From positions 1 through 13,137 of the forward strand of contig JBKKCR010000152.1 in NCBI GenBank assembly GCA_046712825.1: a DNA stretch of 13,137 bases, given 5' to 3'. The notes beneath the pieces were generated by a model. It did not search any database and was not told where the DNA came from. It was given only the letters and a program-made list of their open reading frames with translations. Each line of letters starts with the position of its first letter. The stretch's first letter is position 1. Made by a program: the position numbers and the translations under genes. Source of the DNA: DATFGK01 sp046712825. GTDB lineage: Bacteria; Actinomycetota; AC-67. Positions 8,157-13,137 of this stretch are shown here, one piece after another.

Positions 8157-8995
8157 CCGAGCGCACCGTCGTCACGGCCGGCGTTCGGATGTTCGTCCGC
8201 GAGGAGGGCGCCGGCGACCCGGTCGTTCTCCTGCACGGGTTCCCGCAGACGGGGGCCTGCTGGGGTGCCGTCGCAGATCGGCTCGCGAAGCGGTACCGAG
8301 TGATCGTTCCCGATCTCCCCGGTTTCGGCCGGAGCGGCGCCCCTCCACGGTACGAAGCCGAGGCCGTGGCCGGCGTTCTTGCGACGTTCCTCGATGAGCT
8401 GGGTGCGTCCCCCGCGACGATCGTCGGGCACGACTGGGGCGGCTCGCTTGCCTTCGCTCTCGCGCTGGCACATCCGGAACGGGTGTCGAACCTCGTCGTG
8501 ATCAACGCGCCGTTCCGGAAGATCGATCTCAAGCGCGGGTTCCACTTCCTCGCGTTCAACGTCCCGTTCGTGCCGGAGCTGGCGTTCCGGCTCGCCGGGG
8601 ACCGGCTGGTGACGTTCATGCTGCGCGCTGGGGCGGCCCGCAAGGACGTCTTCGATGAGGAGACGACACGTCCGTACCGGAAGGCGTACGCGGATCCGGC
8701 GAACGTTCGATCGGCGCTCGCGTACTACCGGACGATCACGCGCAGGATCATCGCGCGGCGGATGCGGCCGGGAGGACGTGGCTCCACGTCCAGAACGCCG
8801 AGACGTATCGAAGCGCCGACGCTTCTGGTTTGGGGGATGCGTGATCCTGTGCTGCCCGAGTCGATCCTCGCCGGGATCGAGCGCGATATCCCGCAGGCCC
8901 GCGCAGTCCGTCTGCCGGACTGCGGCCACTTCGTGCCTGAGGAATGCCCCGACGAAACCGCGGGCGCGATCGAGTCCTTCCTCACCAGCGGCTGA
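8153..8995 (+). CDS. Alpha/beta hydrolase, epoxide hydrolase/dehalogenase-like (Asp nucleophile)
   Basis: 280 residues. The ATG overlaps the glnE stop in an ATGA junction, so translation is probably coupled to glnE. The fold is clear: an HGFPQ oxyanion motif at 29-33, DLPGFGRSG near 54-62, and the nucleophile elbow VGHDWGGS with Asp94. A likely acid Asp231 sits in VWGMRDPVLPE and the catalytic His259 in DCGHFVPEE. An aspartate nucleophile with HDWGG is characteristic of epoxide hydrolases, haloalkane and fluoroacetate dehalogenases, rather than serine esterases. The exact substrate cannot be named. The cap region (about 125-215) contains several tyrosines, including the pair in ALAYYRTI, which would suit an epoxide hydrolase, but this is a weak guide. 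No signal peptide is visible. No link to glutamine metabolism is known to me; co-transcription with glnE may be accidental. Confidence 0.9.
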   Translation: MTERTVVTAGVRMFVREEGAGDPVVLLHGFPQTGACWGAVADRLAKRYRVIVPDLPGFGRSGAPPRYEAEAVAGVLATFLDELGASPATIVGHDWGGSLAFALALAHPERVSNLVVINAPFRKIDLKRGFHFLAFNVPFVPELAFRLAGDRLVTFMLRAGAARKDVFDEETTRPYRKAYADPANVRSALAYYRTITRRIIARRMRPGGRGSTSRTPRRIEAPTLLVWGMRDPVLPESILAGIERDIPQARAVRLPDCGHFVPEECPDETAGAIESFLTSG

Positions 8996-9050
8996 GCGGC
9001 GCGTTTCGCTCCACTGGACTCCGCGATCGTCGGTGAGAGGATGTCGCATC

Positions 9051-9371
9051 GTGTCCAACGCATCCGGAACCAGACGGCCGCGCAGCGCTGCGGAGTCGCG
9101 TCGCCGCGTCCTGCGTCGCGTGTACCCCGTTGCTCCCGACCGCCCGCGTTTCCTCGAGGCGCGACTCCTACGCGCCGGTGAGGTCGCAGCGTTGCTCCAG
9201 GTGAGTCGCCGGAGCGTCGCCGCCTGGGCTCAGCGCGGGTTCCTTCCGTTCATCGAGACGCCGGGCGGGCATCGTCGTTTCCGCGCCGCCGACGTCCGCG
9301 CCCTCGTCGCGTCGCTCAAACGCGTCGCCGAGGTTGACTCCCTTCCCCGCCAACCGATGCGGCGCGGATGA
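9051..9371 (+). CDS. BldC-like / MerR-superfamily small DNA-binding protein
   Basis: 106 residues from a GTG with AGAGG ten bases upstream. A basic, arginine-rich N-terminal stretch (about residues 8-33) precedes a winged helix-turn-helix of the MerR/excisionase type at about 38-88. It reads LLRAGEVAALLQVSRRSVAAWAQ and then FIETPGGHRRFRAADVRAL. The xTPGGHRRFR wing and AEVAxLxxVSxxTVxxWA helices are the BldC pattern of actinobacterial regulators, which bind direct repeats. The arginine-rich N-terminal extension is not seen in the short classical BldC, so I leave the symbol empty. It lies 55 bases after the hydrolase and 67 before the first NTF2-like gene, all on the same strand. It could regulate the latter, but that is inference from position only. 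Confidence 0.82.
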   Translation: MSNASGTRRPRSAAESRRRVLRRVYPVAPDRPRFLEARLLRAGEVAALLQVSRRSVAAWAQRGFLPFIETPGGHRRFRAADVRALVASLKRVAEVDSLPRQPMRRG

Positions 9372-9426
9372 GTCAGGATCTGGGCGGACGACATCGAAGG
9401 GAGGTGTACCCGGCGGCAAAGGTGGA

Positions 9427-9432
9427 TAGGCT
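9427..9432 (+). promoter_or_regulatory. -10-like TAGGCT, leaderless spacing, first NTF2-like gene
   Basis: TAGGCT lies six bases before the GTG at 9439, so transcription would begin at or next to the start codon. The same hexamer, followed by the same CCG, precedes the second NTF2-like gene. There is no Shine-Dalgarno sequence at a normal distance. No convincing -35 was found. Confidence 0.5.
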
Positions 9433-9438
9433 CCGACC

Positions 9439-9831
9439 GTGCCCGAGCACCCGAACGTCTCGGTTGTTCGCCGTCTCTACCAGGCGTTCATCACACGCGA
9501 CACCGCGACCCTGGGAAGCCTCATCGGACAGGATCTCGTCCTTCATGTGCCGGGCCGATCCCCGTTCGGCGGCGTGCATAGCGGCGTCCTGGAGATCCTG
9601 AAGGTTTTCCACGAGAGCGGAAAGCTCGCCACCCATTCGTTCAAGCTCGACGTGCACGCCCTTCTGGGCGGAGTTGAGCATGTCGTAGGTCTGCACCACA
9701 TCAGCGGCGTCCGCGGTGACCGTGCTCTGGACCAGAACAGTTTCCTCGTTTGTCACGTCTCCCAAGGGGTTCTCGTCGAAGTTTGGGTGGGTCTGGAGAA
9801 CCTGCGCCAATTCGACGAGTTCTGGAGCTAG
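9439..9831 (+). CDS. NTF2/SnoaL-like protein, first of three tandem paralogues
   Basis: 130 residues from GTG. The sequence has the small cone-shaped NTF2/SnoaL-like pattern: an N-terminal VVRRLYQAFITRDTATL helix pair, a LHVPGRSPFGG strand region, then HVVGLHHISGVRGDRALDQN and an acidic FDEFWS end. Proteins of this fold are isomerases, hydrolases or simply ligand-binding. No catalytic Asp/His set can be assigned with confidence, so the function is unknown. By hand count about 56% of residues match the next gene, almost without gaps, so the two arose by tandem duplication. The start was chosen because it aligns with the paralogue's N-terminus (xxEx-PNVSVVRR) and has the TAGGCT box just upstream. 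Confidence 0.83.
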   Translation: MPEHPNVSVVRRLYQAFITRDTATLGSLIGQDLVLHVPGRSPFGGVHSGVLEILKVFHESGKLATHSFKLDVHALLGGVEHVVGLHHISGVRGDRALDQNSFLVCHVSQGVLVEVWVGLENLRQFDEFWS

Positions 9832-9846
9832 GAGTGGCGAGTCGGG

Positions 9847-9852
9847 TAGGCT
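9847..9852 (+). promoter_or_regulatory. -10-like TAGGCT, leaderless spacing, second NTF2-like gene
   Basis: TAGGCT lies seven bases before the GTG at 9860, in the 28-base gap after the first paralogue's stop. The shared TAGGCTCCG context suggests the promoter was duplicated together with the gene. No clear -35 is visible. Confidence 0.5.
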
Positions 9853-9859
9853 CCGCCAC

Positions 9860-10255
9860 GTGTTCGAGGATCCGAACGTCTCCGTGGTTCGGCGCTTCTA
9901 CCAAGCCTTCATGGCTCGCGATACCGCCCGCCTGTACCAGATCGCCGGTGCGGACATGGAGTTCCACATCGCGGGGCGCTCGGTGTTCGCCGGAGTACAC
10001 AGGGGCCGCGACGCGATCTTGAAGGTCTTTCGGGAAACCGGCGAGCTGACGGGTCACTCAGTGAAGATCGAGCTCCACGCGCTGCTCGGCGGCGGAAAGC
10101 ACGTCGTCGGGCTGCATCACATCACGGCTTCGCGGCCCGGGCGCGTGTTGAACCAGAGCGGCTGCCTCGTGTGTCACGTCGACGACGCAGTCATCACCGA
10201 CGGGTGGCTCTCATTCGAGAACCTCCGCGCGGCCGACGCCTTCTGGGCCGACTGA
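9860..10255 (+). CDS. NTF2/SnoaL-like protein, second tandem paralogue
   Basis: 131 residues from GTG, ending in FWAD. It keeps the fold pattern of its neighbour: NVSVVRRFYQAFMARDTARL, FHIAGRSVFAGVHRGRDAIL, HALLGGGKHVVGLHHIT and CLVCHV. Shared blocks such as HALLGG, HVVGLHH and LVCHV are identical between the first two copies, so they are probably important for structure or the binding pocket. Function is unknown; the family includes polyketide cyclase-like isomerases and limonene-epoxide-hydrolase-like enzymes as well as non-enzymes. Longer in-frame readings upstream run into the first paralogue, and the GTG aligns with its start, so GTG at 9860 is preferred. The third copy overlaps its stop by one base. 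Confidence 0.83.
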   Translation: MFEDPNVSVVRRFYQAFMARDTARLYQIAGADMEFHIAGRSVFAGVHRGRDAILKVFRETGELTGHSVKIELHALLGGGKHVVGLHHITASRPGRVLNQSGCLVCHVDDAVITDGWLSFENLRAADAFWAD

Positions 10256-10644
10256 TGGCTAACGACGCCGGCATCCGGACGATGCGACGGTTCTACGACG
10301 CGTTCGAGAGCGGGAACGACGATGTCTTGCGCGAACTCCTCGCGGACTGCGTATGGCACACGCCCGGTGAGAGCCTGATCTCTGGGGCGTTCTCCGGCGC
10401 GGACGAGATCGTGGCCCGATTCGGCCGGTTGAGGGAGATGACGGACGGGACGCTCACGTTCCATCTGCACGAGATACTCGGAGACGGCAACCACGTGGTC
10501 GGGCTCGACCGAGTCACCGCTCGACGGGGTGACCGAACGCTCGACATGAACCGCCTCGTCATCGCGCACGCGCACGACGGCAAGCTCTCGGAAGTCTGGC
10601 TGGTCCCCGAAGACCAATACGCCTTCGACGAGTTCTGGAGCTAG
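10255..10644 (+). CDS. NTF2/SnoaL-like protein, third tandem paralogue (diverged)
   Basis: 129 residues from ATG; the A of the ATG is the last base of the preceding TGA, so translation is likely coupled. It is less similar to the other two but keeps the same layout: IRTMRRFYDAFESGNDDVLRELL, WHTPGES, HEILGDGNHVVGLDRVTARR and LSEVWLVPEDQYAFDEFWS. The FDEFWS end matches the first copy. Function is not recognisable beyond the fold. Its TAG stop (10642-10644) overlaps the TAG of the broken endonuclease gene on the other strand (10641-10643) within one CTAG. Confidence 0.83.
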   Translation: MANDAGIRTMRRFYDAFESGNDDVLRELLADCVWHTPGESLISGAFSGADEIVARFGRLREMTDGTLTFHLHEILGDGNHVVGLDRVTARRGDRTLDMNRLVIAHAHDGKLSEVWLVPEDQYAFDEFWS

Positions 10645-11492
10645 CCGGCGAGAAGATAAGGGAACGCGGGTTCGCGGACGCCGCCTTCTCGCTTATCCGC
10701 ACGGTACCCAGCCCAGTAGGCCCGGGTGCACTCAGCGCACCCGGTATGCCCCAACTTCTTCGCGTGTCCCTTACGGCATGTGCTGGTCCAGTGAAGGCGC
10801 TCGAGCGCTTGTAGCTTCTTGGCGGTTCCGAGCCAGATCCACAGCATCGCGAGAAGCGCCTGAACTCGCTCGCGTCCGTGTGCCTTGAAGAAGTAGTGCG
10901 GCTTCCTGGGGTAGCGATCGGAAGCCCGTGTCTCGTAGGGGCCGTACACCTTGCCTAGTCCCACGATGCTCTGAAACCGGTCGAGCAGCTCTCAGTCGGT
11001 TTGCGTTATCGATGCGCTGACGCCGGTGCTTGGGGTGGTGCTGAAACAACCTTCCGCATCGAAGAACCCTGCGGCCCAGGCGAGCGGGAGCCTGAGTGAA
11101 CGCTGCACGACGTGATTCCCACCGAGGTCTTCTATTGATGGTGACGCGAGCCGCGCGATGTCGGATGACTCTCCATGGATCTTGCGAAATGCGCTTTGGG
11201 CTTGTTGCCTCTTCGATGCACCGAGGCTGAACCACAGTTTCGCGACCGCTTCCTCGCCGCCCACGTAAGCCTGGAAGAAATATCGGGGCCTCTTGGACCA
11301 TCCGCCCGCGCCGCCTAGGCGATCGTACGGACCGGTGACGTTGCCGCATTGGATTGCGTGTTGCAAGCGCACCAGTAGCTCTGGATCGACGCTACCCGCA
11401 TGGACGGATACGTAGCGCTCGTGGTTGCAGGAGATACTCCCGTCGCCATCGACGAAACCAGCCGCCCAGGCGAGTCGCTCAAGGTGATCCAC
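10641..11492 (-). pseudogene. LAGLIDADG homing endonuclease-like gene, interrupted by one in-frame TGA
   Basis: Read from GTG at 11492, 166 codons lead to TGA at 10992-10994. The same frame then continues for 116 codons to TAG at 10641-10643. Two LAGLIDADG motifs are present: AAGFVDGDG at residues 10-18 (acidic residue Asp17) and AAGFFDAEG at 140-148 (Glu147), so this was a single-chain, two-repeat enzyme. After each motif comes a matching module ending in a GPY segment and a P(R/H)YFF(Q/K)A segment. The stop falls at residue 167, opposite Pro37 of the first repeat, in TD-stop-ELLDRFQ. The C-terminus carries Cys/His residues (CRKGH, then CAEC) like a small zinc finger. No other lesion is visible. 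A 120-base sample is 57% G+C, against 74% in a glnE sample. No Shine-Dalgarno sequence is obvious. It could be a recent pseudogene, a read-through gene or a sequencing error. Confidence 0.82.
10648..10692. terminator. Possible stem-loop after the third NTF2-like gene
   Basis: GCGAGAAG (10648-10655) pairs with CTTCTCGC (10685-10692), and a smaller GAAC/GTTC hairpin lies inside. It begins four bases after the third NTF2-like stop. There is no T run, and the bases are coding in the endonuclease frame, so a terminator role is uncertain. Confidence 0.25.
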
Positions 11493-11541
11493 GAAACGAT
11501 TGTGTCACGCGGGTAAGACAGTAGCTCGCTCACGAAATGAA

Positions 11542-11566
11542 GGAGCCGCCCACGAGGGACGGCTCC
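11542..11566 (-). terminator. Hairpin terminator downstream of glnA
   Basis: GGAGCCG (11542-11548) pairs with CGGCTCC (11560-11566). Three further C-G pairs inside, with one bulged A, close a four-base loop. It lies about 35 bases beyond the glnA stop. On the minus strand it is followed by TTCATTT, a weak U-rich tail, so it most likely ends the glnA message before the endonuclease relic. Confidence 0.65.
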
Positions 11567-11600
11567 GTAAAACCTGTGGGCCGATTTATTCCGCTATGCC

Positions 11601-13031
11601 CTAAATGTCGAAGTACAACGCGAACTCGTACGGGTGCGGACGCAGACGGATCGCGTCGAGCTCCTTCGTGCGCTTGTAATCGAGCCAGGTCTCGATGACG
11701 TCCTCGGTGAACACGCCGCCTTCGAGCAGCCACTCGTTGTCGGCCTCGAGAGCGTTGAGGACCTCTTCCAGCGAGCCGGGGACCTGCTGCACCTGAGCCT
11801 TCTCCTCGGGCTCGAGGTCGTAGAGGTCCTTGTCGAGCGGCTCCGGCGGTTCGATCTTGTTCCGCACCCCGTCGAGGCCCGCCTGCAGGCACGCCGCGAA
11901 GGACAGGTACGGGTTGCACGACGGGTCCGGCGTCCGGAACTCGATCCGCTTGGCCGCGATCGACTTCGAGTAGACGGGGATCCGGACGCACGCCGAGCGG
12001 TTGCGCTGCGAATAGACCAGATTGATCGGCGCCTCGTAGCCCGGCACGAGCCGGCGGTACGAGTTCGTCGTCGGGGCCGCGAACGCGAGCAACGCCGGCG
12101 CGTGGGCCAGAAGCCCGCCGATGTACCAGCGCGCGAGGTCCGACAGCTGCGCGTAGCCGGTCTCGTCCCACATGAGGTTCTCGCCGTTGCGCCACAGCGA
12201 CTGGTGGGTGTGCATGCCCGAGCCGTTGTCCATGAAGAGCGGCTTCGGCATGAACGTCGCGGTCTTCCCGGCCCGCCATGCGACGTTCTTGACGATGTAC
12301 TTGTAAAGCATCACCTTGTCGGCCATTGCCAGCAAAGTGTCGTAGCGCATGTCGATCTCGGCCTGGCCGGCGGTACCGACCTCATGGTGCTGAACCTCGA
12401 TCTCGATGCCGCATTGCTGCATCACCAGAACCATCTCGGTGCGAAGGTCCTGATACTGATCCATCGGTGGGACGGGGAAGTAGCCCTCCTTGTATCGCGG
12501 GCGATACCCCCGGCTGCCGGGGTCGCCGGATCCCCAGGCGCCCTCGGAGGAGTCGATGAAGTAGTAGCCGGAGTGCTGGTTCTGATCGAACCGTGCTTCG
12601 TCGAAGATGTAGAACTCCGCCTCCGGGCCCCAGTACGAGATGTCGGCGATGCCCGACCCCTTCAGGTGGTCCTCGGCTTTCTTGGCGATGTAGCGCGGAT
12701 CGCGCGTGTACGACTCGCCGGTGACCGGATCCTTGACGAAGCAGTTGATCAGCAGCGTCTTGTGCTGCATGAAGGGATCGATCACCGCGGTCTTCGGGTC
12801 GGGCATCAAGAGCATGTCCGACTCCTGGATCTGCTGAAACCCGCGGATCGACGAGCCGTCGAAGCCGTAACCCTCTTCGAAGCCGTCCTCGGTCAGTTGC
12901 TTGATCGGCACCGAGAAATGCTGCGTCAAGCCGGGAAGGTCGGTGAATCGGAAGTCGACGATCTGGACTTCGTTATCCTTGGCGTACTTGAGGACTTCCT
13001 TGGGCGTACTGATGCTGCCCGCTTCGGCCAC
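11601..13031 (-). CDS. glnA: Glutamine synthetase type I, GSI-beta (adenylylatable)
   Basis: 476 residues, GTG start with GGGAGG seven bases upstream. It makes glutamine from glutamate, ammonia and ATP as a cytoplasmic dodecamer in this family. Signatures in order are YGFDGSSIRGF at about 55-65, metal ligands in GPEAEFYIFD (Glu138, Glu140), HHEVGTAGQAEID at 215-227, the ATP-binding KPLFMDNGSGMHTHQSLW at 263-280, and NRSACVRIP at 344-352. The adenylylation loop is DKDLYDLEPEE with Tyr404. The KDLYDL loop marks the GSI-beta type controlled by GlnE, which is encoded about 3.4 kb away. All catalytic regions look intact and the length matches mycobacterial GlnA1. It converges on glnE and is followed by its own terminator, so it is probably transcribed alone. 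Confidence 0.97.
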   Translation of the reverse strand: MAEAGSISTPKEVLKYAKDNEVQIVDFRFTDLPGLTQHFSVPIKQLTEDGFEEGYGFDGSSIRGFQQIQESDMLLMPDPKTAVIDPFMQHKTLLINCFVKDPVTGESYTRDPRYIAKKAEDHLKGSGIADISYWGPEAEFYIFDEARFDQNQHSGYYFIDSSEGAWGSGDPGSRGYRPRYKEGYFPVPPMDQYQDLRTEMVLVMQQCGIEIEVQHHEVGTAGQAEIDMRYDTLLAMADKVMLYKYIVKNVAWRAGKTATFMPKPLFMDNGSGMHTHQSLWRNGENLMWDETGYAQLSDLARWYIGGLLAHAPALLAFAAPTTNSYRRLVPGYEAPINLVYSQRNRSACVRIPVYSKSIAAKRIEFRTPDPSCNPYLSFAACLQAGLDGVRNKIEPPEPLDKDLYDLEPEEKAQVQQVPGSLEEVLNALEADNEWLLEGGVFTEDVIETWLDYKRTKELDAIRLRPHPYEFALYFDI

Positions 13032-13036
13032 GATTT

Positions 13037-13044
13037 CCCCTCCC
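13037..13044 (-). promoter_or_regulatory. Strong Shine-Dalgarno sequence of glnA
   Basis: GGGAGGGG on the minus strand, with GGGAGG ending seven bases before the GTG at 13031. It is the strongest ribosome-binding site in the window and fixes the GTG as the start. Confidence 0.8.
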
Positions 13045-13052
13045 TTTCAACC

Positions 13053-13066
13053 GTTCCAGTCGGAAC
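13053..13066. repeat. Perfect inverted repeat in the glnA leader
   Basis: GTTCC-AGTC-GGAAC, two five-base arms around four bases, lies between the predicted transcription start and the Shine-Dalgarno sequence. It could be an operator or a small hairpin in the leader RNA. It does not clearly match the GlnR or AmtR patterns I know. Confidence 0.45.
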
Positions 13067-13083
13067 GCCCCTGGGACTGCGAG

Positions 13084-13112
13084 AGCCTAGACCAGCCCGC
13101 TCGGTCGAGCAA
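13084..13112 (-). promoter_or_regulatory. glnA: Predicted glnA promoter
   Basis: On the minus strand, TTGCTC (13112-13107) and TAGGCT (13089-13084) are separated by exactly 17 bases, a good match to a housekeeping sigma-70-type actinobacterial promoter (TTGnnn-17-TAnnnT). Transcription would begin near 13077, giving a leader of about 45 bases that holds the inverted repeat and the Shine-Dalgarno sequence. Confidence 0.65.
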
Positions 13113-13137
13113 AGGCGTGAAAGGCCCTAGCTACCAG

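Noticed and set aside
10641..10964. Separate small gene starting at GTG 10964
   Set aside because: It is in the same frame as the upstream LAGLIDADG part and supplies the end of its second repeat, so it is the rear of one broken gene, not an independent protein.
11634..13130. 498-residue plus-strand frame opposite glnA
   Set aside because: Antisense shadow of the unmistakable glutamine synthetase gene.
13032..13137. Glutamine riboswitch upstream of glnA
   Set aside because: The predicted leader is only about 45 bases and holds just one five-pair inverted repeat; it does not show a glutamine riboswitch fold.
1..13137. tRNA, rRNA, CRISPR array or insertion sequence
   Set aside because: Scanning by eye showed no cloverleaf, no regularly spaced short repeats and no transposase-like protein; short RNAs could be missed without a search tool.

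Overview
This is a G+C-rich window whose gene content points to the Actinomycetota. The lineage is probably not a well-studied one, but this is inference from gene families and layout, not from a marker gene. The left edge holds the C-terminal end of a type I glutamine synthetase of the GlnA2 kind. The centre holds glnE, the adenylyltransferase/deadenylylase that controls glutamine synthetase. The right edge holds a complete GlnA1-type (GSI-beta) glutamine synthetase that keeps the tyrosine site GlnE modifies. The order and orientations glnA2 > glnE > < glnA1 match the mycobacterial glnA1-glnE-glnA2 locus, here opened by two blocks of extra genes.

Region by region: (1) positions 1-185, the 3' end of glnA2 (+). 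(2) Positions 196-5213, a minus-strand block read as S51/cyanophycinase-like peptidase, then LLM-class flavin/F420 oxidoreductase, then a 1094-residue class III nucleotide cyclase-AAA ATPase-TPR signalling protein. (3) Positions 5241-8156, glnE (+), starting at TTG only 27 bases from the divergent peptidase gene. (4) Positions 8153-8995, an alpha/beta hydrolase overlapping the glnE stop by four bases. (5) Positions 9051-9371, a small BldC-like DNA-binding protein. (6) Positions 9439-10644, three tandem NTF2/SnoaL-like proteins, the first two apparently with leaderless promoters. (7) Positions 10641-11492, a minus-strand two-motif LAGLIDADG endonuclease gene broken by one in-frame TGA, lower in G+C than its surroundings. 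(8) Positions 11542-11566, a hairpin terminator for glnA1. (9) Positions 11601-13031, glnA1 (-), with a convincing promoter and Shine-Dalgarno sequence at the right edge.

The core theme is nitrogen assimilation: two glutamine synthetases and the enzyme that switches the beta-type one. The most unusual feature is inside glnE. A 192-codon block is present twice, once in each catalytic half, with sharp edges, no gaps, about 89% identical residues and about 84% identical bases by my own count. Other points of interest are the single-stop homing endonuclease relic, the cyclase with glycine at the usual transition-state asparagine, and a very compressed divergent control region in front of glnE. 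I see no rRNA, tRNA, CRISPR array or insertion sequence, and I do not see a clearly new multi-gene system.
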